A stretch of DNA of 64,000 nt from Theocolax elegans. Lineage: Eukaryota; Arthropoda; Insecta; Hymenoptera; Cerocephalidae. A program made the position numbers and the translations under genes. The notes under the pieces were generated by a model, which was given only the letters and a program-made list of their open reading frames with translations, was not told the DNA's origin and made no database searches. Numbering within the stretch: the first letter of the stretch is position 1; each line of letters begins with the position of its first letter. Location: NCBI GenBank assembly GCA_026168455.1, contig CM047431.1, positions 60,036,910-60,100,909 of the forward strand. Reading direction: 5' to 3'. Of the stretch, positions 12,719 through 23,826 are shown in pieces.

Positions 12719-14309
12719 GGGTGGTTCTCTGTGACATCGAAGATGAAAAAAATAAATATTGCTATAACTGTGGGAATATGTTTTAGAGGTATCCAGTAGT
12801 TCTCCTGAATTTTTTCAGATTTTTTCTGGTCCATTATTTTAAGTTACAGAGAGTCAAAGTTGACATTTTAGCACTTTTTTGCATTATATGCCCATTTTCA
12901 TGAATTTTTAGCTCCCAGGGGATGCATTTTTCACTAAAAACATAAGTATGACTTTTTTTGTAAAATTTTCCGAACTTTTCATTAAAAATACTTTTAAAGA
13001 CATAAATGTATGCTGTCACACTCTTGTAAGCCATTTAAACCTTAAATAGTGAAAATCAGCAATTCTGCTCCGGACTCTGGTAACCTAATACTGTCTAAAA
13101 GATGTCTTTTTATAGTCAGAAACTGCCTAAAAATTTCCAGAGTGGGTCTAAATCATTAAGATCACTTATGGTCAAAATATCCGGGAAAAGTGCCCGAAAT
13201 ATTAATAGAAATGTATATTTGTTGCCTTATAACGATGAATCTATTAGCATGATCATTGCAATAAAATTTGTGCACTTACCTTGGAGTGGTAGAAAAGTAT
13301 CTTCACTTGTTTCAGTATCCATCTAATCCCCTGTATGCTGCTAAAAATACAAATAATATTATAAAATTATAAAAAATTATTTTTTAAACATTTATAATGC
13401 TGGATTTTTAGTTTTACATCTCTTACAAGAATTATAATACTAATCTGAAGGATTACTATAAAAGTATCAACATTATTATTATTATTATTCAGCAATACAT
13501 TGTTTAGATTTCACAAACTTGTCACTGTCACGTTATCATATTATTCATTATAATGATGTTTATATATTTATAGTAATCCTTCAGATTAGTATTATAATTC
13601 TTGTAAGGGATGTAAAACTAAAAATCCAGCATTATAAATGTTTAAAAAATAATTTTTTATAATTTTATAATATTATTTGTATTTTTAGCAGCATACAGGG
13701 GATTAGATGGATACTGAAACAAGTGAAGATACTTTTCTACCACTCCAAGGTAAGTGCACAAATTTTATTGCAATGATCATGCTAATAGATTCATCGTTAT
13801 AAGGCAACAAATATACATTTCTATTAATATTTCGGGCACTTTTCCCGGATATTTTGACCATAAGTGATCTTAATGATTTAGACCCACTCTGGAAATTTTT
13901 AGGCAGTTTCTGACTATAAAAAGACATCTTTTAGACAGTATTAGGTTACCAGAGTCCGGAGCAGAATTGCTGATTTTCACTATTTAAGGTTTAAATGGCT
14001 TACAAGAGTGTGACAGCATACATTTATGTCTTTAAAAGTATTTTTAATGAAAAGTTCGGAAAATTTTACAAAAAAAGTCATACTTATGTTTTTAGTGAAA
14101 AATGCATCCCTGGGAGCTAAAAATTCATGAAAATGGGCATATAATGCAAAAAGTGCTAAAATGTCAACTTTGACTCTCTGTAACTTAAAATAATGGACCA
14201 GAAAAAATCTGAAAAAAATTCAGGAGAACTACTGGATACCTCTAAAACATATTCCCACAGTTATAGCAATATTTATTTTTTTCATCTTCGATGTCACAGA
14301 GAACCACCC
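12719..14309. mobile_element. 1.6-kb foldback element with ~740-bp inverted arms
   Basis: The left arm (12719 to about 13462) and right arm (about 13567-14309) are almost perfect reverse complements around a ~105-bp loop. Termini are GGGTGGTTCTCTGTGACAT. Both arms encode the same 74-codon ORF (13102-13326 plus, 13703-13927 minus), a by-product of the palindrome rather than a recognised protein. The element lies in a TA microsatellite. No transposase is present, so it is non-autonomous. Fragments of this family also occur at 10348-10366 and 59860-60024, both at duplication breakpoints. Confidence 0.85.
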
Positions 14310-14328
14310 ATATAAATATATATAATAT

Positions 14329-14373
<45 letters not shown>

Positions 14374-14392
14374 ATATATATAATCTATATAT
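14310..14392. repeat. (TA)n-rich microsatellite
   Basis: Interrupted TA run between the foldback and the TRIM array. It is the likely shared insertion target of both. Confidence 0.85.
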
Positions 14393-14430
14393 TGTAACGG
14401 GGTACGGAATTGCATATAAGGAATAAAAAA
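14393..14430 (-). mobile_element. Truncated terminal LTR of TRIM array
   Basis: Only the outer 38 bases of the LTR remain. Sequence jumps from the A-rich run (14425-14430) straight to the internal start CGCGACCTAC. The tRNA-like part and the adjacent purine tract are deleted. An AAA microhomology sits at the deletion point. Confidence 0.75.
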
Positions 14431-14845
14431 CGCGACCTACGCCCTCGGGGAGCCGTTTGATCACTTCGATCACCTGGGCTAGAGAGGCGAAGGTTGTCCC
14501 TGCTCGACCGGTGTCAAGAAGACCGTTTTCTGAGCACCGGGAGTCTCATTAGGAATAGCCGTGCGTTTGCACCACCACGCTTGAGATCCCAGAAACTCAA
14601 GCTCCCCTACGTCTAGTGCCAACCTTGGAGGTGTACTGCGTATACGTATACACACTGCGGACTGCAGACACAGGCTTTTCTCCTACAGTCGTACCTCCGC
14701 ACTTTTTGACGTTCTCGCGGGGAAATCCACCGGGACTGTGGTGGTGGGGATGGGAGTTTATGACCGACTTCGGTCCAAGATGAGCCAGGCGAAGATAAAC
14801 TACTTCGTCTCTTCTGGCATGTGGGTTTTTGAGTTGGGCGCCATT
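14431..14845 (-). mobile_element. TRIM internal region, copy 1
   Basis: Runs from the deletion junction to the primer-binding site complement GTTGGGCGCCA (14833-14843). No conserved protein domain is visible. A 96-codon minus-strand frame (14597-14887) crosses the PBS and LTR edge and is shared by the other copies, but resembles nothing I recognise. Confidence 0.7.
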
Positions 14846-15057
14846 TGTAACGGGGTACGGATTGAATATAAGGAATAAAAAAATCAACGAAGGTATCGGG
14901 GCGCGAACCCCACGATCCCGGGAGCGCGAGGCAGAAACCTCACCACTGCGCTACCATTCGCAATTATCCCGGCTAGTCGACTTGGTCCTATCGACGAACG
15001 TCGCCGATAATTCAGGGACCTAACCTGCGCCGACACTCGAAATCCGTACCCGTTATA
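14846..15057 (-). mobile_element. TRIM LTR, copy b
   Basis: Full-length LTR (212 bp) with the tRNA-like core and T7 run. It has one extra C near the B box compared with copies c and d. Confidence 0.8.
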
Positions 15058-15486
15058 TCCCCCACCCAAACGCGACCTACGCCCTCGGGGAGCCGTTTGA
15101 TCACTTCGATCACCTGGGCTAGAGAGGCGAAGGTTGTCCCTGCTCGACCGGTGTCAAGAAGACCGTTTTCTGAGCACCGGGGAGTCTCATTAGGAATAGC
15201 CGTGCGTTTGCACCACCACGCTTGAGATCCCAGAAACTCAAGCTCCCCTACGTCTAGTGCCAACCTTGGAGGTGTACTGCGTATACGTATACACACTGCG
15301 GACTGCAGACACAGGCTTTTCTCCTACAGGTCGTACCTCCGCACTTTTGACGTTCTCGCGGGGAAATCCACCGGGACTGTGGTGGTGGGGATGGGAGTTT
15401 ATGACCGACTTCGGTCCAAGATGAGCCAGGCGAAGATAAACTACTTCGTCTCTTCTGGCATGTGGGTTTTTGAGTTGGGCGCCATT
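15058..15486 (-). mobile_element. TRIM internal region, copy 2
   Basis: 429 bp. The purine tract complement TCCCCCACCCAAAC is at 15058-15071 and the PBS complement GTTGGGCGCCA at 15474-15484. A 94-codon frame spanning 15012-15296 is largely preserved between copies. Its product has no recognised domain, so it may be a gag remnant, a captured gene fragment, or chance. Confidence 0.75.
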
Positions 15487-15697
15487 TGTAACGGGGTACG
15501 GATTGAATATAAGGAATAAAAAAATCAACGAAGGTATCGGGGCGCGAACCCACGATCCCGGGAGCGCGAGGCAGAAACCTCACCACTGCGCTACCATTCG
15601 CAATTATCCCGGCTAGTCGACTTGGTCCTATCGACGAACGTCGCCGATAATTCAGGGACCTAACCTGCGCCGACACTCGAAATCCGTACCCGTTATA
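15487..15697 (-). mobile_element. TRIM LTR, copy c
   Basis: Full-length 211-bp LTR, identical in layout to copies b and d. Confidence 0.8.
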
Positions 15698-16125
15698 TCC
15701 CCCACCCAAACGCGACCTACGCCCTCGGGGAGCCGTTTGATCACTTCGATCACCTGGGCTAGAGAGGCGAAGGTTGTCCCTGCTCGACCGGTGTCAAGAA
15801 GACCGTTTTCTGAGCACCGGGAGTCTCATTAGGAATAGCCGTGCGTTTGCACCACCACGCTTGAGATCCCAGAAACTCAAGCTCCCCTACGTCTAGTGCC
15901 AACCTTGGAGGTGTACTGCGTATACGTATACACACTGCGGACTGCAGACACAGGCTTTTCTCCTACAGTCGTACCTCCGCACTTTTTGACGTTCTCGCGG
16001 GGAAATCCACCGGGACTGTGGTGGTGGGGATGGGAGTTTATGACCGACTTCGGTCCAAGATGAGCCAGGCGAAGATAAACTACTTCGTCTCTTCTGGCAT
16101 GTGGGTTTTTGAGTTGGGCGCCATT
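15698..16125 (-). mobile_element. TRIM internal region, copy 3
   Basis: 428 bp. Purine tract complement at 15698-15711; PBS complement at 16113-16123, next to the outermost (5') LTR. Confidence 0.75.
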
Positions 16126-16336
16126 TGTAACGGGGTACGGATTGAATATAAGGAATAAAAAAATCAACGAAGGTATCGGGGCGCGAACCCACGATCCCGG
16201 GAGCGCGAGGCAGAAACCTCACCACTGCGCTACCATTCGCAATTATCCCGGCTAGTCGACTTGGTCCTATCGACGAACGTCGCCGATAATTCAGGGACCT
16301 AACCTGCGCCGACACTCGAAATCCGTACCCGTTATA
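16126..16336 (-). mobile_element. TRIM LTR, copy d (5' end of array)
   Basis: Full-length 211-bp LTR at the 5' end (minus strand) of the array. It abuts a TA run at 16337-16352, so no target duplication can be resolved. Confidence 0.8.
16157..16232 (-). promoter_or_regulatory. tRNA-like Pol III promoter and T-run inside TRIM LTR
   Basis: On the minus strand: TAGCGCAGTGG (16232-16222) fits the A-box consensus TRGYNNARNNG at every position. After 32 bp comes GGTTCGCGCCC (16189-16179), a B box with one mismatch to GWTCRANNC. Fifteen bases further on is TTTTTTT (16163-16157), a standard Pol III terminator. The A-B spacing is that of a tRNA. The anticodon arm is not canonical (stem GAGG/CCTC with a 6-base loop), so this is a tRNA-derived promoter rather than a working tRNA. 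The same block is in copies b, c and the solo LTR. Pol III use is inferred. Confidence 0.6.
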
Positions 16337-17933
16337 ATATATATATATATATGAAATTTCATTTTCAAATAGCTTTGTATGCAATAGCATTTTGAGATAG
16401 AATTATTTTGCGGAAATTTTTGAAATAGAACAGTATGAAATTTTTTTTGAAGTAGCATTTTCTTAACTTGCCTCGCCGAAATAGCTTTATATGAATAGGA
16501 GCCGTCGATATTACAAATTTTAGTTACTTTTACCCTGTATAGGATAACCAAATAAATCGTTTATAATAAAATCAAAATTTATTTTTTTATATATAAAATA
16601 ACTACATACATTTATTTATTTGTTATTTAAAATACAACACCACATATCAGTATATATATGGATATACTGAATAGATATAAGAATCAAGAGTTTGAAATAA
16701 TCATCAATTTAATTGATTTAGATACTTTACTTGTTAAATATATTTGTCGGTGAAGTAATGTAATTATCTAATTTAAGGAATTAATCTATTTTTCCAGTAT
16801 AATTTATATTTATCTCCAAATTAAAATCTTTATCCGAAATTTTATAGTTTCATCCTAGACTCATTCTCAAAACTTTGAGAGTTAATTCTGGGCTGAATAA
16901 TTGTACTTATGAATAAATAAATACATGGGAAAGTGCAAAAAAAATTAACGTGTAGCAAATTAAGGATATTACAATTGTAATTTAGGTATAATTCAGTCAA
17001 CCATCTACTAGGACAGTGGTTACCTTAAGCACCACAATCAAAAAGGATGTTCCGGGTCATGTAACATGTATGGTTATCAGGTAAATAAAATGTATATTAC
17101 ACGCGTAAACGTAAAAATCGTGCGCGAATAATGCAGCATTGACAACTTATTGAATAAAGAAAAAAGATGAGGGTATACCGTTGTCGTCGAAATCGAGATA
17201 AATTGATAATAAAATCCATCGAATAACTGAAAATTGTCTCGTATATGGATGTAACAATAGGATGAAGAAGGAGTAAAAGGTGGAGGAGGATGGTAAAAAG
17301 GGACGATGAAGAGTGAGCAGCACAAAGATGAATTAAACATCAGGAAGTCAATTCATTCGAGCAGCAGCGGAGGTAAATTAATTCCGTATCCTACCATACG
17401 CGTCCTCGGTTGACTTGACGCATATCTCTCCCCCGTTTCCGTTTCTCTTCCCGTTCCCCGCGCCGCCTCCCTCCAGCCTCGCGTTTATATGAAATCACAA
17501 CTGTATAAAGAGCGAGAAACCAAGTGAAATTTCACTCGCTCAACCCACCCCCGAACCACCCCGCCCTACCCACCCTTTCCGGTTGTGTATATCCACGGCA
17601 TTGTTGTTTCAGTATTGGATCGCAATGAGAAGAAGAAAGCGCGCGCGCGCCGATGACGTTGGGCGGAGTGAGCGAACGCGCGCGCGCGAGAGAGAGAGAG
17701 AGAGAGTGAATGCTCAGGAGCCCGTAAATGGAACAACGCGGCATAACATAGAGGGCTCTTGATTAAAATATTAATTGAGATGGAAATAACGATTCGCGCC
17801 GGTGAATTCACCTCGGGAGACTCGTGGTGTGCGATGAAGTTTCGACATTGTTTCGACATGCCCATCGAATAATTGCGCGTTGACCACGTTAAGACCAATC
17901 CTAATGAGGATCCTATCGATATTTCGATTATCC

Positions 17934-17992
<59 letters not shown>

Positions 17993-18399
17993 CATATATA
18001 CACACCCTCGGCGCGAGGATATCACATTGATTTTCGATGCGTGAGGACATAATTGTATACCTCTGTTTCTTTTTTTTTGTTTGTTTGTATGATGAGAGAA
18101 TATGCGTTTGATGAACGAGAGTGATTGATCATTAATACGAGCGTTTGCGTGAGAGTAGTAATAGGTGTTGTTCGAGGTGTAAGCAGCTATCCCGTTCTTT
18201 CTTTTTTAGTATATCTACAGCTACTAGGTTATTGTTAATTTTAATATTTTGTTGTACATTTTAACTTTTAAGTGGGTTCCGGAGTCAACTTTGTTAATTA
18301 TTTTACACCCGCTTTAAACTTTTGGTAAGGGTAAGGACTGTTGATTGAATTTTAGTGTTAAATTTAGCACAAAGATTTAAATTGTTTGTAAAGTATGGT
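16337..18399. other. Non-coding stretch with CpG-rich patch and microsatellites
   Basis: The left half is AT-rich and featureless. 17390-17720 is GC- and CpG-richer, with a TATAAAG at about 17502 and a CG-alternating run near 17640-17690. This could be a host promoter/5' UTR, but no following coding exon can be identified, so no gene is called. ORFs over 17532-18003 are driven by simple repeats. Confidence 0.4.
17936..18002. repeat. Compound (CT)n(AC)n(AT)n microsatellite
   Basis: CT run, then about 23 bases of CA, then TA/TACATA repeats. Long ORFs over it translate only simple sequence. Confidence 0.9.
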
Positions 18400-19890
18400 G
18401 TGTCTTCTCTTACTTACTACGAGAAGTCACGGCCTTCGGATCTCGAAACTTAAACAAATTCTAGGATATGTTTTGTAATATAAAAATATGAGGAAAGCCA
18501 GATTTTGAGACCCTAACTCTATGATTCACCCAAGTTATGGCTAACTAAACCTAATGTTCTTAAAAATTACTTTCACTTTGATCGCTTGTAATTAAAAAAC
18601 CGCTGCCAATTAAAAGGCACGTAGCTTCCTCAAATATAGTATTATTTAATTACTTAAAACAAAATGTTATAAAATTTATAAAAATATTATTCTTTTTTAT
18701 TATTCTCTCGGAAAACCACTATAGTGGCTCGACCCATGATGGGCACTTTGTCCATGACCAATCCATAATATAAGGTACCTTCTTTACCACTTTTCTATGG
18801 AGGATATGCCATCCCAAATTCCGGCCCTCTAAAGGTTAATAACTTAGATAATTATAGATATTTTGAGATGTAAAACAATAGGGATCGAAACTACCAAAAA
18901 CACTATTCTTTCCCAAAATTTCAATTGGATTAAATGCATTTTATTTCCGAAAACATTGGATATAAAAACCACAATCTTTTTACATTTTTATTTTTTAAAT
19001 CAAAACTAGTTGATATAATTACTTGAAACTTTTACAGTTTATGACCATTTGATGGTTTTTTGACCAAAAATTTTTTCAGCACATTACTATAAACTACATT
19101 TAATCCAATTTAAAAAATTTAATAAGATTATCAAAATTGTTGAAAAATTAATTTTTAAAAATCGAAAAAGTGTTTAAAACAAAAACTATGGATAAATAAT
19201 CAAAACTTTATTCCGGAATTCGAAAAATAAAAACTAAACTACACGCGCAAACTGATCGATATTGATCCAGTAGTTACGAAAATAAGGCGGTACACACACA
19301 CACACATCCATTCAAACATTTTCTAAAAAAACGTGATTTTGACTCCTGATATGTTAAAACATATGTATAACATGTTTTTAGTAAGTCAAAAAATTTTACT
19401 ATACAAAGCTTCCTCCATGAGGAATCAAAACAAATAGAGAAAGCTGAGATCAAGTAGATGTGATTTGAAAAAAGGAAAACTTAAATCGATTAATTTGGAA
19501 CAAAGTTATATAGAGAAAAAAAGAAATTGATGAAATTTTAATTAAAATTTAGCAGTAAAAAGATATTGACTTTTTTGGCCAGAATTTAATCATTTTTTTT
19601 TTTTTCGTAATCAATCCAAATTAGACGATTTGAGCTTCTTTTTTTCAAATTATATCTATTTGAGCTCAGCTTTAAGCAATCAAAGTGGAGGTATTTTATT
19701 AACAAAATTTTCTTTATTTAAATTTTGACTCTAAATCGCCCGTGCATGTATTTAAAAATTTTCTTTAGTTAGTCATAACTTGGGTAAATGAACGCATTAA
19801 GGTCTAAAAATGTGGCTTCCCTCATATTTTTATATTACAAACCGTAAAAAAAAAGCAAAGGCTGTGACTCTCTTAGTTAGCATGAAAGTA
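18400..19890. mobile_element. Degenerate foldback element
   Basis: The left part (about 18405-18560) and right part (about 19760-19880) are inverted relatives: both carry AATATAAAAATATGAG, a GAAGCCA-type motif, ACCCAAGTTATG and CTAACTAA in mirrored order. The interior has a second inverted pair near 19440-19690 containing AGCTGAGATC and TTGGAACAAAGTTAT-like sequence, as in the foldbacks at 21133 and 41945. Arms are heavily diverged, so this is an old member. Its exact ends are uncertain. Confidence 0.5.
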
Positions 19891-21129
19891 TCGATGCTAG
19901 TGTCGGTACCTAATATTTCAACGCTAACACAAATTATCCCCTTCTTTTCTAATCTCGAGCGTAACAATCACTTACATTAAAGGTTGTAAAAAAAATATAT
20001 ATTTGATTTTGTTTTCTTTATTATACTACATGGGTAAAAGGGGGGTCGAATATCTTGATTTATAAATAATTTACACTTTAAGTATCATGAATAATAAAAT
20101 TATATTTCACAGATCACTGACGAATATTAGCCCGTCGCGTTTACACCCATACACACACTCACATACATACATACAATAATCTTGAGCGTGACGATGTGCT
20201 GTGCAGACGTCAGAGACTCTTCGAGGACTCGGTGATGGCTGGCGATCCGTCGTACCGGTATGAAGACCTCCCGGAGAACTTAGAGATGGTCGTCCGAATG
20301 CCTTTTTCGGGTGCGCACCCCTTTCACAAAATTGAGGTTTACGGTTGATGTTATTTGTAACGGGCTCTACTCGAAATCCCGATTTTTAAGTACGCCGATA
20401 ACGACTTGATTATCAATCGGTCTGCGGTCTAGGACCGCTCGATAGCGAGTGTCTTTCTTTTCGCCTTGAGCTGTTGCTCTCCAGGCCTCGAATCAAATCT
20501 CCAAGTTTCAACGGGCACTCTTTTCCGAGAAGCATGATCTCAAGCGTGACCATCGAGTAGACATAAATAGAGATATTGATTGCTTGATCGGGATTATCGG
20601 CTTATTACCATTACAAGGTATCACTTATTTCATATCTAATTTCTTCTTCCTGTGTAAATGTTTCTTAAGAAAAGTAAAAAGAAAAAATTAACGTTGTATT
20701 TGTAGAGGTTCTTTGTTTTTCAGATATTTAAGAAAATTTTTACGTCGTTTACCCAAAAATTTGGTACGATATGTCACAATACGAACCTAATAACTCAAAT
20801 AAAGAATCATCGAACATTGTCATCACTTATATTTTAAATATAAGTTCAACTCAAATATGTACCATCGCTCGAGAATATAAATCGTATATTTTTTGAAGAT
20901 TAAAATTAATAAAATACTTGTTTGATACAATGACTGCAAACGTCACCCATTACCCGCAAGTCAGTAATCTTGACAATGGACCTATTATTTTTATTTTTGC
21001 AATTTAATTTTCATATTGCTTATCATATGTACGAGGGTCACTGTCTTTCGAAATTTCCGCTGAATTTTATAAAAACAATTATGTCCCTGTAATATATAGG
21101 ATCCAATACGAATTACAAGATTACTATAC
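19891..21129. other. Unexplained stretch with a GC-richer block
   Basis: 20190-20620 is GC-richer than its surroundings. 20356-20618 begins TGTAACGGGCTC and ends TACCATTACA, which resembles weak LTR ends, but no target duplication is present and there is no second copy here. No ORF of note. A short palindrome centred near 20837 is TA-rich. Confidence 0.35.
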
Positions 21130-21132
21130 TAA

Positions 21133-21810
21133 TAAGGAGGGGTTCCACCTTCCGGGAAACGTATTTCGTTGCAACTTGGAGAGCTGTTTTCTGGTATCCA
21201 AATATGAAAGAATTCATATGAAATTCAGTCTCATAGGCTGTTTAACGAAAGTTATTGGACGTTAACGAAAAATTGTGAAAAAAATATGTTTAAGCTTAAT
21301 CGCCAATAAGTCAGAAAGAAATAGACGCACATACTCAAACTTAAATCCATTAAATAGTTGAGATCAAATAGATATAGTTTAAAAAACAAAAGCTCAAATA
21401 TCTCAATTTGGACAAAAGTTATGGAAAAAGTAAGAATTAGATGAAATATTTGCCTAAAATGTCTATCAAATTTTAATACTAAATTTTCGTTAAAATTTTA
21501 TCTAATTCTTACTTTTTTCCATAACTTTTGTCCAAATTGAGATATTTGAGCTTCTTTTTTTTAAACTATGTCTACTTGATCTTAACTATTTAATGAATTT
21601 GAAATTGAGCGATCACGTCTATTGCTTTCTGAGATATTGGCGATTAAGCTTAAAGATATTTTTTTCATGATTTTTCGATAACTGCATATAACTTCTGTGA
21701 AACAGCCTACGAGATTAAATTTCATATGAATTCTTTCAAATATGGGTATTAGAAAACAGCTCTCAAAGTTGCAACGAAATCTGTTTCCCGGAAGGTGGAA
21801 CCCCTCCTTG
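21133..21810. mobile_element. Foldback MITE, TSD TAA (PIF/Harbinger-like)
   Basis: Left end TAAGGAGGGGTTCCACC, right end GGTGGAACCCCTCCTTG, flanked by TAA on both sides (21130-21132, 21811-21813). The two halves are long inverted arms of about 320 bp with scattered mismatches. No ORF. Layout, length (678 bp) and end bases match the element at 41945-42625. A 3-bp TWA duplication is typical of PIF/Harbinger; superfamily is inference. Confidence 0.7.
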
Positions 21811-21813
21811 TAA

Positions 21814-22348
21814 GTAGCATGGTAGCTAAATCAATATGTAAATACATTCATCAATATCTGAATATTAAATGACAATTTAAATAAAATCTAAAATAGTCAA
21901 TAAAAGGACATTCAGATTATTTTTATTATTGTCTTTAAATCTGTCCTTCTACTGTGCATTGCAACATATTTGATCCATACAAAAGGATTTTTATAAAAAG
22001 CATAAGGATATCATAGAATTAACAAATAATAAATTATAACGGACAAATCGAGAATTGAAAAATTAATTTTCACAGCGATCCTGCGTCTTGTGATGCAAAT
22101 TGGAAATGCTATTTTCCGTATATAATAAACACAAATACGACACTAGCGCATGAAATATTTGGATTTATTACAACATACATTTGTATTTTTAATATTCTTC
22201 GAAGTTTCCCTTCACCCGCCAGTATCGCGTTATGAAAAACCATTAAAATATATATACCTATATCATACACACAGACGCACGCAATTTCGAATATGATATA
22301 CGAATGTACATCTTGTATATATATTTAAATGTATATACTTAGCGAAAC

Positions 22349-22391
<43 letters not shown>

Positions 22392-23242
22392 AGGGAAAAT
22401 AATAAGAAATAACAAAAGCCAACGATAGGGGTTGAATGAGCGGTGAGGAAAGAGGGGTTGGGGGAAGAGTGGGAGGGAGAGAGTATAGAAAGAAATTCAT
22501 TTTCTCGAGTGAAGCGAGCGGACTGGCGAGATTCATTATTATTCGAGTTTTCTTTAAATTCCTTCCGCTATTCTTTTATTTTTTATACATTTTTTTACGT
22601 TCACTTTTTTTTTACTCTCTGCCAGGCTTCCCGCCAAGTCGAATCACTTAATAGATTGAGTCGTCATTTTCTATCCGATCGTCGTGAAAGCGTTTTGCTT
22701 TTGTTGCTTACTCCTATGTGTATCACCAGCAGCAGCACATCGCCTATATACGTCTATGTGTCTGTGTGTGTGTGTGTGTGTGCGCGCGCGCGCGTGCGTG
22801 TATGTGTGTGGGCGGGAGGGAAGAGGTGTATAGACCTCGTTCGCTCGCGGAAATCAATTTTTTTTCACTTTTTTGACACGACCGAACAATGACGAGTCCC
22901 TCTATATTTTTTTGTGCACGGTACAAATATATTGCGTATATATACATATATTCGCGGGAATCTAGGCGTTTCCTCCCGTCAACTATTAATTTTGGTAAAA
23001 GCAAAGAATTTTCGAGATGCTTAATTCGATGTATGTATATGTATACTCGTGAAGCAATCACTCTTAAGAAGACGTCGTAGTCCAATACCTTGTACCCATG
23101 ATGTACCGACATTATCGACTTTTTTATTTTATGCAGCTAATTAATATTCAATAATTGTTATTTCAAGAATGTACCTACATTATATGTAATACATAGATCG
23201 TTGGTGTACTGTGCTTCAGGAGTCGGATGTCAATTGTGCCCT
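21814..23242. other. Microsatellite-bearing sequence without recognised gene
   Basis: Contains a GA repeat at 22349-22394 and a TG run passing into CG alternation at about 22757-22796. The 22.4-22.9 kb segment has several overlapping ORFs on both strands, but they are low-complexity (Ser/Leu or Arg/Val runs) and lack motifs. A promoter-proximal or UTR role is possible but not shown. Confidence 0.4.
22349..22394. repeat. (GA)n microsatellite
   Basis: GA repeat with one interruption (GAGGAG). It creates the Ser/Leu-rich minus-strand frame seen here. Confidence 0.9.
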
Positions 23243-23246
23243 CTGT

Positions 23247-23809
23247 TATAAAGAAATTTTCATTATGAAAATTTAAAGTTTTTAAATCTAATATGATTCG
23301 GGCGTGGATTAATAAAATAACAAATCAATATAATTTAAATATCATTGATCAATTAAATAAATCTCTATTTTACTTTTGAACTATTAAACTAAATATACAT
23401 ATAAATGGTGCCGGCACATTACCATTCTCTCTTTCACTCTCTCACACGCACACGGATTCCCACGGCGGTCGAGACCTCGTTGACTGTTGAAAAAATCAAA
23501 TTATTGAGCGGCGTCCCGCTATCCCTCCAATTTATACTGGGAGATAATTCTTCAATCACCGATGACGGTGACGACGACCTCGGCGATGATTTCGCCGGTG
23601 TCCACCTCTTACGCCTATAGATCGTAAGCGGAGAGGTTGAGGCCCGCTTGGCCCAACGCTCGAGCGAAGAGTGATCGACGTGGCTCGATCGACGGCTCGA
23701 CTCACCGCCGATGAACGTCTTCTTAATCCCATTTACTAAATTCGCCGAATTTGCATCAACTATTGTCAAACGGACGTATTTGGTGTAACTGGCTGCTGAT
23801 ATCATTATA
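23247..23809 (-). mobile_element. 3' LTR of the Ty3/gypsy element
   Basis: Starts TATAAAGAAATT and ends GATATCATTATA on the plus strand; the TATAA/TTATA ends are short inverted repeats. It lacks canonical TG..CA, but the CTGT duplication fixes these boundaries. Confidence 0.9.
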
Positions 23810-23810
23810 A

Positions 23811-23826
23811 CATCCCCCTTTATTTT
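23811..23826 (-). promoter_or_regulatory. Polypurine tract of the Ty3/gypsy element
   Basis: The minus strand reads AAAATAAAGGGGGATG just upstream of the 3' LTR, the position and composition of a plus-strand primer site. Confidence 0.7.

Larger units (their letters stand above)
14393..16336 (-). mobile_element. Tandem array of a TRIM (miniature LTR retroelement)
   Basis: On the minus strand the order is LTR-internal-LTR-internal-LTR-internal-partial LTR, with a period of about 640 bp. Each LTR is ~211 bp and each internal region ~429 bp. Immediately inside each 5' LTR is TGGCGCCCAAC, which complements the 3' end of tRNA-Lys as in classical retroviral primer sites. Immediately before each complete 3' LTR is the purine tract GTTTGGGTGGGGGA. 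There are no gag or pol domains, so replication would need enzymes in trans. The array is best explained by unequal LTR-LTR recombination. Units are nearly identical, so amplification is recent. Confidence 0.8.

Noticed and set aside
13102..13326. Conserved 74-residue protein found on both strands
   Set aside because: It appears twice because it lies in the arms of a palindrome, not because of protein-level conservation.
16178..16240. Functional tRNA gene on the minus strand
   Set aside because: A and B boxes have tRNA spacing, but the anticodon stem-loop is not canonical, the B box has a mismatch, and the block lies inside a repeated LTR.
17566..18003. 145-codon minus-strand ORF
   Set aside because: Its N-terminus is translated CA/CT microsatellite and the rest has no motif.
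20356..20618. Another solo LTR (TGTAACGGGC...CCATTACA)
   Set aside because: No target duplication and no second copy in the window; kept only as a possibility in the interval note.
22443..22892. 149-codon plus-strand gene
   Set aside because: It overlaps GA and TG/CG microsatellites, and antisense ORFs of similar length occur; composition is low-complexity.
23405..23805. Genes inside the gypsy LTRs (71 and 123-131 codons)
   Set aside because: The same ORFs occur in both LTRs on opposite strands, in GC-rich LTR sequence, with no domain.
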